Program-made: the position numbers and the translations under genes
Assembly: GCA_017450205.1 (NCBI GenBank)
Contig: JAFSVF010000017.1
Location: 33,902 to 97,901 of the forward strand
Origin: Bacilli bacterium
GTDB lineage: Bacteria > Bacillota_I > Bacilli_A > RF39 > UBA660
Reading direction: 5' to 3'
DNA: 64,000 nt
Part shown: in pieces, positions 25,629-35,108 of the stretch
Layout of the letters: each line of letters opens with the position of its first letter
How positions within the stretch are numbered: the first letter of the stretch is position 1
Notes under the pieces: generated by a model
What the model was told of the DNA's origin: nothing
Seen by the model: the letters and a program-made list of their open reading frames with translations, nothing else
Database searches by the model: none

Positions 25629-26630
25629 ATGAAGTATATATCATTTGTTGTTCCTTGTTATAATTCGCAAGAATATATGGAACATTGTATTGATTCTTTA
25701 CTAATTGGTGGAGACGACGTAGAAATAATAATAGTTGATGATGGTTCAACTGACTCAACTGGAAAAATTGCAGATAAATATGAAAAAAAATATAAAAATA
25801 TTGTTAAAGTAATTCATCAAAAGAATGGTGGACACGGTGAAGGAATTAACCAAGGATTAAAGATTGCAACTGGAAAATATTTTAAAGTAATTGATAGTGA
25901 TGACTGGGCTGATGAAAAAGCTTATAAAACATTACTTAAAAGAATTAAAAAAATTGATAGTGATGCTATTGTTATGAATTACGTTTATACATATACAGAT
26001 GGAAGAAAGAATCAAGTAATTAACTTCTCAAATGTATTTCCTGATAATAAAGAATGCACTTGGGAAGATACAAAGAGATTTAAAACTCAACAATATTTAA
26101 GTTTACATTCAATGATGTTTAAAAAGAGTGTTCTGGATAAAACTAATATCAAACTTCCAAAACACTGTTTCTATGAAGATAATTTATTTATCTATTCTGC
26201 ACTTAAATATGTTGAAACAATTTACTATATGAATTTAGACTTCTATAGATATTTTATTGGAAGAGCAGACCAATCAGTTCAAGAACCACAACTAATTAAA
26301 AGAAGTACTCATCAAGTATTAGTATCTACTAAAGTAGCAACTTTATATGATCTTGAAGATTTAAAGGGAAAACATAAAAAGATAATGATGAGACATTTAT
26401 CTTTAATAGTGACACTTGGAATAATCTTCTCTAGACTTGGTAGAACTGATGAAAGAGAAAAACAATTTAAAGATATGTGGAAAGAAATAAAAGAAAAGAA
26501 TCCAATTATTTATAAAAAGATTCATAGTCCACTAAGAATGTGTGGATGGGCTTCTCTACCTGGTAAACTAGGAAGAGAAATATCTCTAGGAGGATATAAA
26601 TTTGCTCATAGTTTAGTAAACTTTAATTAG
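25629..26630 (+). CDS. Family 2 glycosyltransferase
   Basis: A 333-residue GT-A fold transferase. The N-terminus ISFVVPCYNSQEYMEHCIDS, IIIVDDGSTDSTGKIA and the metal/nucleotide-sugar motif VIDSDDWAD are textbook family 2. The C-terminal region (RYFIGRADQSV) resembles teichoic-acid or capsule side-chain transferases. No membrane helix, so it acts at the inner face of the membrane. Donor and acceptor sugar are unknown. No other polysaccharide genes are nearby except the LCP protein 4 kb away. Confidence 0.9.
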   Translation: MKYISFVVPCYNSQEYMEHCIDSLLIGGDDVEIIIVDDGSTDSTGKIADKYEKKYKNIVKVIHQKNGGHGEGINQGLKIATGKYFKVIDSDDWADEKAYKTLLKRIKKIDSDAIVMNYVYTYTDGRKNQVINFSNVFPDNKECTWEDTKRFKTQQYLSLHSMMFKKSVLDKTNIKLPKHCFYEDNLFIYSALKYVETIYYMNLDFYRYFIGRADQSVQEPQLIKRSTHQVLVSTKVATLYDLEDLKGKHKKIMMRHLSLIVTLGIIFSRLGRTDEREKQFKDMWKEIKEKNPIIYKKIHSPLRMCGWASLPGKLGREISLGGYKFAHSLVNFN

Positions 26631-26651
26631 GAATAATATTCCTAATTTTTT
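26625..26651 (+). terminator. Intrinsic terminator
   Basis: AATTAGGAAT (26625-26634) pairs with ATTCCTAATT (26638-26647), then TTTTT; overlaps the stop codon. Confidence 0.85.
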
Positions 26652-26667
26652 ATGTTATAATACTCTC

Positions 26668-27186
26668 ATGAAGAAAAGTATATTAATAACAATTTTAATT
26701 TCAATTATTTTAACTATCATAGTTGGTGTATTCTTAACTTCTAGAACTAAAAAGAATGTAGAAAAAGGAGTATTTGATTATGACTATATTTGTTCATATG
26801 AAGTAACTACAGATGATGAAGATTCTTTTAATCAATCTATAAAGAAAAATCTTTATTTAAAAGTAGATGATAATGGATTTGTAAGTAGTGCTATCTATGA
26901 AAGTATTTATAAGAATGAATATTTTTCAAATTCAATGATGAATCTTACTCAAGAAATCTTAGATATATATAATGAAATAGATGGAATAGAAACTAATATA
27001 ATAACTGATAAGGCTAATTCATATGTAACTATTAAATATGACTACGATAAGATTAACTTTAAAGAGTTGAAGAATAGTCTAAAAACGTTATTAGAAGAAG
27101 ATTCAATTCAATATAAGATGAATAATAAAATAAAAGTAGAAGATTATATCAAGGAATCTAAAGAATATACATGCACAAAAAAATAG
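26668..27186 (+). CDS. Membrane-anchored protein of unknown function
   Basis: A 172-residue protein with an N-terminal anchor (MKKSILITILISIILTIIVGV) and an external domain with a conserved-looking FDYDYICSYEVTTDDEDSF start and EYTCTKK end, so two Cys could form a disulfide between its ends. The plan resembles small DUF1307-type lipoproteins, but no lipobox is present. TATAAT at 26656-26661 places the transcription start right at the gene, leaving little or no leader. Confidence 0.55.
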   Translation: MKKSILITILISIILTIIVGVFLTSRTKKNVEKGVFDYDYICSYEVTTDDEDSFNQSIKKNLYLKVDDNGFVSSAIYESIYKNEYFSNSMMNLTQEILDIYNEIDGIETNIITDKANSYVTIKYDYDKINFKELKNSLKTLLEEDSIQYKMNNKIKVEDYIKESKEYTCTKK

Positions 27187-27208
27187 TTCCAACTTGGAAC
27201 TATTTTTT
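27181..27208. terminator. Bidirectional terminator
   Basis: AAATAGTTCCAA (27181-27192) pairs with TTGGAACTATTT (27194-27205), with A and T runs on both sides. It ends the plus-strand gene and, on the minus strand, RNA B. Confidence 0.85.
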
Positions 27209-27690
27209 CAACTAATTCGGAATTTAAAGTTTAATTCAGTACAGAAGTAGTTTAGGGGAAAGAATTTTTTTCTTTAATATTGTACTAATTAAATTCTAAA
27301 TTCTAAATCTCACTCCATAAGACTTTAATGAACAGCTCGTGCTCATTTTAATTAAATAACCGAAAATTTTTAAATAAATAATCATCACATTTACGAGAAT
27401 AAATACATCTCTCATTTAACCGCCTAGCACTTGTAATAGTCTAACAAGTATGTGATTGCTAGATTAAAGCCTTCAATTATAAGCATCCTGCTTACAATTG
27501 GAAATTTTAAGCATATAAGGTAATCAGTACATTTTAAGTACTCACTTGGCAGTCTGTTGTAAAATCTATGTTGTATAATTCAAGAACTATTCCAAACTCA
27601 GTTTTACTCTACATCGGATATTCTATACCATCTTGGTACACCAAGAATATCGGTAAAACCTATAGTACTCTAACCACCTACAATAATATT
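27187..27690 (-). ncRNA. Large structured non-coding RNA (RNA B), minus strand
   Basis: The 587 nt gap has no gene. In plus coordinates, three stacked helices make one hairpin: GTTTTAC/GTAAAAC (27601/27653), GATATTC/GAATATC (27617/27645) and CTTGG/CCAAG (27632/27641). Others are CTAGCA/TGCTAG (27424/27457) enclosing ACTTGT/ACAAGT (27429/27444), and AAGCA/TGCTT near 27482. The only U-tract terminator at an end lies on the left and reads on the minus strand, so I place the RNA there. No strong promoter was found, so the 5' end is approximate. RNase P, tmRNA and SRP motifs are absent. Confidence 0.55.
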
Positions 27691-27738
27691 ACTACATCAA
27701 ATCAATATAATATATAAATTTAAAAATAAAAAAATTAC

Positions 27739-27767
27739 TAGACATAAAATTTTACACACTATATAAT
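27739..27767 (+). promoter_or_regulatory. Promoter of a leaderless mRNA
   Basis: TAGACA (27739-27744), 17 nt, TATAAT (27762-27767). The predicted start is 27774, which is the A of the next gene's ATG. No Shine-Dalgarno is present. Confidence 0.75.
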
Positions 27768-27773
27768 TTTTAT

Positions 27774-28040
27774 ATGAATAATTTGAATAAATATATAATT
27801 GCAATAAATATTATTACTTTCCTTATATATGGACTTGATAAATTCTTAGCAAAGAAAAAACTAACTCGAGTGCCTGAGGTAGTACTTTTCTTAATGGCAC
27901 TTATTGGTGGTCCATTAGGAGCTTTAATAGGAATGAAATTTTTTCATCATAAAACAAGAAAGTTATCATTTTATATATTTAACATTATATTTTTAATTAT
28001 ATATCTATATATATTAATGAAAGGAAAACTATGGATTTAA
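27774..28040 (+). CDS. DUF1294 membrane protein
   Basis: An 88-residue protein with three helices and the DUF1294 marks: YGLDKFLAKKK, RVPEVVLFLMALIGGPLGALIGM and HKTRK. The family is common in bacteria and has no known job. ATG 27774 coincides with the predicted transcription start, so the mRNA should be leaderless. It overlaps the following Sm-like gene by 10 nt. Confidence 0.85.
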   Translation: MNNLNKYIIAINIITFLIYGLDKFLAKKKLTRVPEVVLFLMALIGGPLGALIGMKFFHHKTRKLSFYIFNIIFLIIYLYILMKGKLWI

Positions 28041-28228
28041 AAGATTTAATAGATAAATATGTACAAATAGAATTAAGAAATGGTAAGAAGTATAAAGGAA
28101 TACTTACTGCAGTAAAGGATTATGAAGATGGTGATTATTACTATACTGCATTACAATTAAGACTTAAAGAAAATGATTATAAAATAATTTACTTAATTGA
28201 AGTAGATTCTATTGGAGAAATTCTATAA
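28031..28228 (+). CDS. Small Sm/LSm-like protein
   Basis: A 65-residue protein. LIDKYVQIELRNGKKYKGIL resembles the Sm1 motif (strand-strand with NG turn and G at the third strand), and KIIYLIEVDSIGEI fits Sm2. It has no long N-terminal helix like Hfq. Sm proteins form rings that bind RNA; here that is inference from a short sequence. Translation is probably coupled to the overlapping DUF1294 gene (AAAGGA lies before ATG). Confidence 0.5.
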   Translation: MDLKDLIDKYVQIELRNGKKYKGILTAVKDYEDGDYYYTALQLRLKENDYKIIYLIEVDSIGEIL

Positions 28229-28245
28229 CCTGTGCTATAATCTAA

Positions 28246-28272
28246 TTGCAGTGCCTACTGCATTTTTTATTT
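28246..28272 (+). terminator. First of two tandem terminators
   Basis: TGCAGT (28247-28252) pairs with ACTGCA (28257-28262) around GCCT, followed by TTTTTT. Confidence 0.85.
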
Positions 28273-28283
28273 TAGATTCTTAG

Positions 28284-28309
28284 CAATATCTTTTGATATT
28301 GTTTTTTTT
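28284..28309 (+). terminator. Second tandem terminator
   Basis: CAATATC (28284-28290) pairs with GATATTG (28295-28301) around TTTT, followed by eight T. Two full terminators in 65 nt is unusual here. Confidence 0.85.
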
Positions 28310-28344
28310 ATATAAAAAAATTATAATTACCTTAGGGTGATAAT

Positions 28345-28938
28345 ATGAATATTAAAGAAAAAATTATTAATAGCGCAAAGAAAGGTGAAAAGAGTATTAT
28401 TGCTAGTGCCATTCTTACTTTAGTAGTTGGATTAATGCTTGCAATATACCCTGGAGATACTTTAAGTATCATAACAAAAGTAATAGGAGGATGTTTGATA
28501 GCATATGGTGTTTTACAAGTTATAAACTATTTTAAAGATGCAAAAGAAAATAGAATTGGTTCAGCATCATTTGCATTAGGAATTATTCTATTTGCAATTG
28601 GTTTATATATAATTGTAAATGATTCAGCATTAACAAATGTAATTACTACAATTATTGGTTTACTTATTTGTGTAAAATCAGTTTATAAAATTCAACTTGC
28701 AATAAGCTTAAAAGACTATTCTAAAACATGGAAATATAACTTGGTATCAGGAATAATTATTTTATCAATTGGCCTTATTGTTGTATTCTATCCAAATGCA
28801 ACAGCTCAAACAGTATTAAGAATAATTGGAATTGCATTAATTGTTTCATCAGTATATGAAATAATTGAATCTCTTATTCTTATTAAGAAAATTGATACAA
28901 CAGTAAAAGATTTACCATTTAAAGAAAAAGGTGAATAG
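28345..28938 (+). CDS. DUF308 / HdeD-like membrane protein
   Basis: A 197-residue protein with six short helices in three pairs, the HdeD/DUF308 plan: repeated glycine-rich helix starts (VVGLMLAIYPGDTLSII, LFAIGLYIIV, LSIGLIVVFYPNATAQT). The PG/PNA turn after each odd helix is typical. HdeD in E. coli is linked to acid stress; the role here is unknown. GGGTGATAAT precedes the ATG. It is followed with 1 nt spacing by a large membrane protein. Confidence 0.8.
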   Translation: MNIKEKIINSAKKGEKSIIASAILTLVVGLMLAIYPGDTLSIITKVIGGCLIAYGVLQVINYFKDAKENRIGSASFALGIILFAIGLYIIVNDSALTNVITTIIGLLICVKSVYKIQLAISLKDYSKTWKYNLVSGIIILSIGLIVVFYPNATAQTVLRIIGIALIVSSVYEIIESLILIKKIDTTVKDLPFKEKGE

Positions 28939-28939
28939 T

Positions 28940-30949
28940 ATGAATAAAAAACTTAACAGGATGCAAATGATACTTATAATAGCTTCATTTCTAATAATGA
29001 TTGCTAATATAAGTTTAATAACAAGCAGTTTAGTTGAAAATATTTATATTAAAGGAGTACTTGGATTACTTATTCCATCAATCCTTTTATTTATTTCAAA
29101 TGAAGTAGAACATACATTAAAACTTGAAAAATCATCTAAACTAATTACATTAATGGCAATGTTCTCATTCTTTATTTCTTTAGTAGGAACTTATTTTAAT
29201 TTTTTACATGAATTAAATATTGATTCTAAGTTTATTAATATTGGATTCTTTAGTTTAAATAAGTTTACTATCGTAGCTCTTATTGGAATTATTATTCCAT
29301 TAATTGGTTATTTCTTAAATAGAGATATTTTATATAAGAAAATAATAGTAGTTTCTTCATTATATTTAGCATATTTTGTTTTAAACTCTATTTATACTTC
29401 TTGTACATTTAATATTTTAGGAATGACTAATACAAATTGTACATTAGAATATGTAACTTTATCACTAGTACTTATGCTTTATAATTTATTCCTAGATCAA
29501 AAGTATTCAAAAACATTAAGTATAGTTAATTTATTTTATACATTCTATATATTAAATAACGTAACTATTGGAATTAAATTAATAGCTCCAACAATTGTAA
29601 TTACTTCAATATGTATTTTTACATTCTTAATGAGAATTAGAAAAGAAGAAAGTAAGAAATATGATGCAATTCCATTTATAGGAATAGTTCTATTATTGTT
29701 AAATCTAATAGTAGAATTTTCTAGTAGTTTACTTATATTACCATTAGGTTTTGTAATTATAACAGATATGTTAATAATTGTATGTGATATTGTTAAAGAT
29801 AGAAAAGAAGGACTAACATATAAAATTATATTAGATTTATTAACTATTATTATATTGATTTATTCAATATCAAATAGCGTTAATATAATTACAACTGTTC
29901 TTATTGTATTAATAAGTTCATTAGTTTCAACATATGCATTAAAAGGTGATTATCATGAACAATATATATTACCATTCAAAATGGTGCTTTGTATTATTGG
30001 TATATTAGTTGAAATTAATAATCATATTTATTTAGATCCAGTACTAATTGTATTAATAGTTAATGTATTTACAACATTATGCTCATATATTACTAAAAAT
30101 GATTTATTTAAAAAGATATTTGCAAGTATTAGCATTATTACATTTGTATACATGTTTAGTATTGAAACAATATTTGAATTTATTGTTCTTCTAGCAATGG
30201 TAATATTTGATTATGTTGTTATCTTTGAAATGGATAAAAAATCTGTTGAGTTCAAAAATATTTATGTTATTTCAGCAGTATTACTTATCATTATAAAATT
30301 AACAATATTTGAAAATGCATTATTATATTTATTAGCATCTTTAGTATTCATATTGGGTCATATCTTTATTAAAGAAAAAGGACTAAGTTTAATAAGCTGC
30401 GTAGCATTTATAATATCGTTAGTATGTTTCATTAATAGGTTAGATATATCAAGTGAAATTATTGATGTACTTTCATTAGTATTCTTATTTGTTGGTGCTT
30501 ATTATTTAGCTACTAAGACTAATAGCTTTAATACAAATGCAATTAAAACAATTTTAATTGTTGGATTATCCCTAGGTTTATTTAGCTTAAGTACTTTGAC
30601 ATCAATATTAGTTACAATTGCAATCAATGTAATTATTATGTTAGTTTATATGAAAAATAATAATCCAATGTTTAAAGCAGGAGTTATTTTAACTGTTATA
30701 AGTCTATTTAACTTATTAAGTCAATTAAATGAAGTACCAACATTTGTATATATGTTATTAATTGGTTTAATTGTTGTATTTATTATAATTAAGAGTATTA
30801 AAAAATATATGAATGAACCACAAGAAGAACAAGAAGAAGCCCCAAGAGAAGTAAGAATTACTGGTAAGAAGTTCTGTACAAACTGCGGAGCAGAAGTTGA
30901 TAAAGATCAAAAGTATTGTACAAATTGTGGAAATAAATTAATTGATTAG
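28940..30949 (+). CDS. Polytopic membrane protein with C-terminal zinc ribbon
   Basis: A 669-residue protein with about 18-20 hydrophobic helices filling almost its whole length, then an acidic linker (EEQEEAPREV) and a zinc ribbon of the double CxxC type (KFCTNCGAEV, KYCTNCGNK). Zinc-ribbon membrane proteins are frequent in this lineage (see 44407). There is no recognised transporter signature. ATG 28940 follows AAGGTGA. Functional guess: none. Confidence 0.65.
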   Translation: MNKKLNRMQMILIIASFLIMIANISLITSSLVENIYIKGVLGLLIPSILLFISNEVEHTLKLEKSSKLITLMAMFSFFISLVGTYFNFLHELNIDSKFINIGFFSLNKFTIVALIGIIIPLIGYFLNRDILYKKIIVVSSLYLAYFVLNSIYTSCTFNILGMTNTNCTLEYVTLSLVLMLYNLFLDQKYSKTLSIVNLFYTFYILNNVTIGIKLIAPTIVITSICIFTFLMRIRKEESKKYDAIPFIGIVLLLLNLIVEFSSSLLILPLGFVIITDMLIIVCDIVKDRKEGLTYKIILDLLTIIILIYSISNSVNIITTVLIVLISSLVSTYALKGDYHEQYILPFKMVLCIIGILVEINNHIYLDPVLIVLIVNVFTTLCSYITKNDLFKKIFASISIITFVYMFSIETIFEFIVLLAMVIFDYVVIFEMDKKSVEFKNIYVISAVLLIIIKLTIFENALLYLLASLVFILGHIFIKEKGLSLISCVAFIISLVCFINRLDISSEIIDVLSLVFLFVGAYYLATKTNSFNTNAIKTILIVGLSLGLFSLSTLTSILVTIAINVIIMLVYMKNNNPMFKAGVILTVISLFNLLSQLNEVPTFVYMLLIGLIVVFIIIKSIKKYMNEPQEEQEEAPREVRITGKKFCTNCGAEVDKDQKYCTNCGNKLID

Positions 30950-31002
30950 ATATTGTATAAAAAAATCTTATAATTTATAATTATTAAGAAATAGGTGATA
31001 AT

Positions 31003-31488
31003 ATGAAAAAGAAAAAAGGTAATAATGAATTAGTTAAATTTGTTGCTAGTACTATTCCATATATATTATTAGTATTAGTAGTATTTCCTATATTAGGAAG
31101 ACTTAGTTTTAGTGCATATACTTCATTTGCAGTTTCTGATTCAGTAATGACTAATAGAATTAATGTTTTAGTTATTCTATTCGCAAATATCTTAGTATTA
31201 TTATCTTTATTATATGTTTTTAATCAATTAACTAAATTTAACTGGAAAAAATATATATTAGTTGGAATCCCAGTATTCATATACACATTATCAATGGCAA
31301 TCTATAAATATTCTTTATTCTCATCAATTAAGATCGAAAGTAAAGAAACAGTATCGCCAGATGCTATATTAAAATTAAATGATTTTAAAACAGCAAAAGC
31401 TATTCTAATAGCATTCGTAGTTTATTATATAATTACTTTATTGCTTAATAGAATTGCCGTTGTTAGTATTAAAAATAAGAAAAAATAA
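31003..31488 (+). CDS. Four-helix membrane protein, unknown
   Basis: A 161-residue protein with a basic N-terminus (MKKKKGNN), four predicted membrane helices (about 15-33, 50-70, 77-97, 130-148) and a basic C-terminus. No family recognised. GGTGATAAT precedes the ATG. It stands alone between a zinc-ribbon membrane protein and a terminator. Confidence 0.55.
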   Translation: MKKKKGNNELVKFVASTIPYILLVLVVFPILGRLSFSAYTSFAVSDSVMTNRINVLVILFANILVLLSLLYVFNQLTKFNWKKYILVGIPVFIYTLSMAIYKYSLFSSIKIESKETVSPDAILKLNDFKTAKAILIAFVVYYIITLLLNRIAVVSIKNKKK

Positions 31489-31514
31489 TCTTCACATAGG
31501 TGGAGATTTTTTTA
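31487..31514 (+). terminator. Intrinsic terminator
   Basis: AATCTTCAC (31487-31495) pairs with GTGGAGATT (31500-31508, one G-U), then TTTTTT; it starts at the stop codon. Confidence 0.85.
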
Positions 31515-31528
31515 GGAAAGAGGATATT

Positions 31529-32239
31529 ATGAATATAATTAAAACAAAGGAAGAATTAGAAGAAAGAATTAATTTTTACAAGAAGATATATAACGAAGAA
31601 TTAATTGAATACTACAAGTCTTTAATTAATCTAGAAATATCTGCTTTAGATAAAAGCTTAATTCCAGAAGATGTAATAAATGAATTAAAATATTCAAGTA
31701 TTTATAATGATATATCAAGATTTAATATATACGATCATGCTTTAAAAACTTTAGGTAACTCATCAGATTATAAAAGACTATGTTCATGGAGAGAATCATT
31801 AGATTTTATAATTCAAAGTAAAATTAAAGATTATAATGTCTTTTCATATAATCCATCAAAAGACGAAATATATTTATATAGTTTAGATATAGATGAAAAT
31901 TATAGACAACTAAAAATAGACGGTATAAAAAATAATAGAATTATTATTTTAGATAAACAAATAGCTAATGTATCAAATGACATTAATAATGCTAAAACTA
32001 ATACTGAAACCTTTAATCTAAGAATAGAAAAAGAGCAACTAGAGCAAGCTAAAGATATTGCACTCATAGAAATAAAATCATTAACTGAAAGAAGAAATCA
32101 TGAAGATTATGCAAAAGATGTAAGTAGAATAATTAAAGGCGTAAATGATACGTTTAGTGACTTCTATAATATAGATAAAAATGAAAAAACTATTCAAATA
32201 GGTAACACTAAGGTAAAAAAACATACTTATCACTACTAA
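31529..32239 (+). CDS. Soluble helical protein of unknown function
   Basis: A 236-residue hydrophilic protein, almost entirely helical, with a likely coiled coil around residues 130-190 (DKQIANVSNDINNAKTNTE). It has no membrane segment and no known motif. I take ATG 31529, preceded by AGAGGA; the frame stays open upstream only through the terminator. It has its own terminator, so it is monocistronic. Confidence 0.55.
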   Translation: MNIIKTKEELEERINFYKKIYNEELIEYYKSLINLEISALDKSLIPEDVINELKYSSIYNDISRFNIYDHALKTLGNSSDYKRLCSWRESLDFIIQSKIKDYNVFSYNPSKDEIYLYSLDIDENYRQLKIDGIKNNRIIILDKQIANVSNDINNAKTNTETFNLRIEKEQLEQAKDIALIEIKSLTERRNHEDYAKDVSRIIKGVNDTFSDFYNIDKNEKTIQIGNTKVKKHTYHY

Positions 32240-32240
32240 A

Positions 32241-32268
32241 AAGAATATATTTTTATATTCTTTTTTTA
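32241..32268 (+). terminator. Intrinsic terminator
   Basis: AAGAATATA (32241-32249) pairs with TATATTCTT (32254-32262) around TTTT, then a T run. Confidence 0.85.
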
Positions 32269-32297
32269 TATAATAGGAGTGAATTGAGGTGAAACTT

Positions 32298-34253
32298 ATG
32301 TTTGAACTTATTTCTAAATATCAACCAAGTGGTGATCAACCAGAAGCAATCGAAGAATTAGTTAATGGTATTAAAGAAGGTAAGAAGTCTCAAGTATTAC
32401 TTGGAGCAACTGGAACAGGAAAAACTTTTACAATGGCAAATGTAATTGCAAAAGTCAATAAACCAACTTTAATACTTGCACATAATAAAACGTTAGCAGG
32501 ACAACTATATAGTGAATTTAAAGAATTATTTCCTAATAATAGAGTAGAATACTTTGTATCTTATTATGATTACTATCAACCAGAAGCTTATGTCCCTAGT
32601 AGTGATACATATATTGAAAAAGATGCATCTATTAATGATGAAATAGATGAATTAAGACATGCAGCTACTGAAGCACTTATTACAAGAAATGATACTATTA
32701 TAGTTTCATCAGTATCTTGTATATATGGTTTAGGTGATAAAGAAGATTATGAAAATGAAGCACTAGTAGTCTTACAAGGTGAAGAATATTCAAAAGAACA
32801 TATTCTTAAAAGATTAGTAGAAATGAATTATGAAAGAAATGATATAGACTTCCATAGAGGGACATTTAGATCACGTGGAGATACAATAGACATTATTCCA
32901 TCATCAGAAAAGAAGAATGGTATTCGTATTGAATTATTTGGAGATGAAGTAGATAGAATTTGTGAATTTGATTGTTTAACTGGTTCTATTATTAATACTA
33001 AAAAATCAGTAGTCTTATTCCCGGCAACTCACTTTGTTACTAATAAAGAAAAATTAAATGAAGCTTGTAATAGAATAGAAAAAGAACTAGAGGAGAGATT
33101 AAAATTCTTTGAAGAAAATAATAAATATATCGAAGCTCAAAGACTTAAAGAAAGAGTATCTTATGATTTAGAAATGTTAAGAGAAACTGGATTCTGTCAT
33201 GGTATTGAAAACTACTCAAGACATTTAGCTCTAAGAGGAGAAGGAGAAACTCCATCTACATTAATAGATTTCTTTCCAAAAGACTTTTTACTTATTATAG
33301 ATGAATCCCATGTAACAGTACCTCAAGTAAGAGGAATGTATAATGGAGATAGAATGCGTAAAACAACATTAGTTGATTATGGTTTTAGACTTCCAAGTGC
33401 ACTTGATAATAGACCACTTAAATTTGATGAATTTGAATCTAAATTAAATCAAACAATTTACGTATCAGCAACTCCTGGTGACTATGAAATGGAACTTGTT
33501 AATAATAAGACAGTTGAACAAATTATTAGACCAACTGGTTTACTTGATCCAACTATTGATGTAAGAAAAACTGAAGGACAAATTGACGATTTAATTAATG
33601 AGATTAATATTAGAAGAGAAAAGAATGAAAGAGTACTTATTACAACTCTTACAATTCGTATGTCAGAAGAACTTACTTCTTACCTTAAATCTGTTGGCAT
33701 TAAAGTTGGATACTTACATAGTGAAATTAAAACACTTGAGAGATTAAAAATTCTTAATGATTTAAGAAAAGGAACTATTGATGTTTTAGTAGGTATAAAT
33801 CTTTTAAGAGAAGGTATAGACTTACCTGAAGTATCTTTAATTGCAATCTTAGATGCAGATAAACAAGGATTCTTAAGAAGTGATCGTAGTTTAATCCAAA
33901 TTATTGGTAGATGTGCAAGAAATGCAAATGGGCATGTAATAATGTATGCAGATAATATTAGTGAATCAATGAATTATGCAATTAAAGAAACTAATAGAAG
34001 AAGAGAAATTCAAGAAGCATATAATAAAGAACATGGCATTATTCCAAAAACAATTATAAAAGATATTAGAGGACCTATTTCAAATACAGTAGATGAAGTA
34101 GTAAGTAAAACTGATGTTGAAAACTTATCTAAGAAAGATAAAATTACTTTAATCGAAGAATTAGAAGCGGAAATGAAAGAAGCTGCAAAGAACATGGAAT
34201 TTGAAAGAGCAATTGAATTAAGAAATGCTTTATTTGAATTAAAAAGTGAGTAG
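32298..34253 (+). CDS. uvrB: Excinuclease ABC subunit B
   Basis: UvrB verifies DNA damage and loads UvrC in nucleotide excision repair. The 651-residue protein has Walker [11 protein letters not shown] near residue 38, the beta-hairpin [21 protein letters not shown] (helicase motif II), VSATPGDYE, and the motif V-VI stretch [14 protein letters not shown] / QIIGRCARN. The C-terminal UVR domain ([17 protein letters not shown]) is complete. TGAGGTGA precedes ATG 32298. uvrA and uvrC are not adjacent. Confidence 0.97.
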   Translation: MFELISKYQPSGDQPEAIEELVNGIKEGKKSQVLLGATGTGKTFTMANVIAKVNKPTLILAHNKTLAGQLYSEFKELFPNNRVEYFVSYYDYYQPEAYVPSSDTYIEKDASINDEIDELRHAATEALITRNDTIIVSSVSCIYGLGDKEDYENEALVVLQGEEYSKEHILKRLVEMNYERNDIDFHRGTFRSRGDTIDIIPSSEKKNGIRIELFGDEVDRICEFDCLTGSIINTKKSVVLFPATHFVTNKEKLNEACNRIEKELEERLKFFEENNKYIEAQRLKERVSYDLEMLRETGFCHGIENYSRHLALRGEGETPSTLIDFFPKDFLLIIDESHVTVPQVRGMYNGDRMRKTTLVDYGFRLPSALDNRPLKFDEFESKLNQTIYVSATPGDYEMELVNNKTVEQIIRPTGLLDPTIDVRKTEGQIDDLINEINIRREKNERVLITTLTIRMSEELTSYLKSVGIKVGYLHSEIKTLERLKILNDLRKGTIDVLVGINLLREGIDLPEVSLIAILDADKQGFLRSDRSLIQIIGRCARNANGHVIMYADNISESMNYAIKETNRRREIQEAYNKEHGIIPKTIIKDIRGPISNTVDEVVSKTDVENLSKKDKITLIEELEAEMKEAAKNMEFERAIELRNALFELKSE

Positions 34254-34313
34254 TTAACTTTTAAATAAATACAAATTGTGATATTCTTTAAATATAATAA
34301 AGAGGTTGGTAGT

Positions 34314-35054
34314 ATGAAAAAAATAAATACAAAAAATGAAATATATGCAATAGGATGTACTACATTGACTATATATAAATATTTAGCTTTAGCACTAGCA
34401 GTATTCTATTTAGGAGCATTCATTTCAAGTGGACTTATATTCCTAGTAAAAGGAACATCTATTGAAAATGGATTACTTGCTAGACTATATGAAATGATTA
34501 CATATTATAGTAATAATGAAGCAGTTAATGCTATTAAATTAGTGGGTAAAACAAATACTAAGTTTGCATTACTTTTATATTCTTTTGCTTATTCTCTACA
34601 TTACGGATTAATATATGTAATGATATATAGATTTAAAGAAATATTTAAATCAATTGTTAATGATAAAGTATTTACTAGTAAAAATATAAGTGTGTTATAT
34701 GAAACAATTAAACTTGCTTTATTTACATCATTTGCTCAACCAGTAATAATGCTTATAAATATTATTACTACACACGTATTTTTAAACTTTTCATCGTTTG
34801 ACTTTAGTGGTATAATGTTCCTGTTTGTTGCCGTTTTATTGTATATGGTACTAGTTTCAGGTTATAACATTGATAAAAAACGTAACGAGTATGATCTTGA
34901 GCTTGAAGATTATAGAGCTCAAATATCTGATTTAGAAATTGAAAAATTAAAATTAAAAACTCAAGAAGAAAAAGAAGAAACAAAAGAAACTACAACTAAG
35001 AGACGTAGAAGAAGACGTAAAAAACCTGCAACTGGTTCTTCAAAAGTAAAATAG
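34314..35054 (+). CDS. Four-helix membrane protein with Arg-rich tail
   Basis: A 246-residue protein with four membrane helices between residues 17 and 185, then a coiled-coil-like acidic/basic region (LEDYRAQISDLEIEKLKLK) and a striking basic tail (KRRRRRRKKPATGSSK). No family recognised. The tail could bind nucleic acid or phospholipid. ATG 34314 follows AGAGGTTGG. Confidence 0.55.
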   Translation: MKKINTKNEIYAIGCTTLTIYKYLALALAVFYLGAFISSGLIFLVKGTSIENGLLARLYEMITYYSNNEAVNAIKLVGKTNTKFALLLYSFAYSLHYGLIYVMIYRFKEIFKSIVNDKVFTSKNISVLYETIKLALFTSFAQPVIMLINIITTHVFLNFSSFDFSGIMFLFVAVLLYMVLVSGYNIDKKRNEYDLELEDYRAQISDLEIEKLKLKTQEEKEETKETTTKRRRRRRKKPATGSSKVK

Positions 35055-35057
35055 CCA

Positions 35058-35081
35058 AACTACTTAACAAAGTAGTTTTTT
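35058..35081 (+). terminator. Intrinsic terminator
   Basis: AACTACTT (35058-35065) pairs with AAGTAGTT (35070-35077) around AACA, then TTTT. Confidence 0.8.
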
Positions 35082-35108
35082 CCAGTTAAAGAATAGGGTG
35101 TGGTTATA

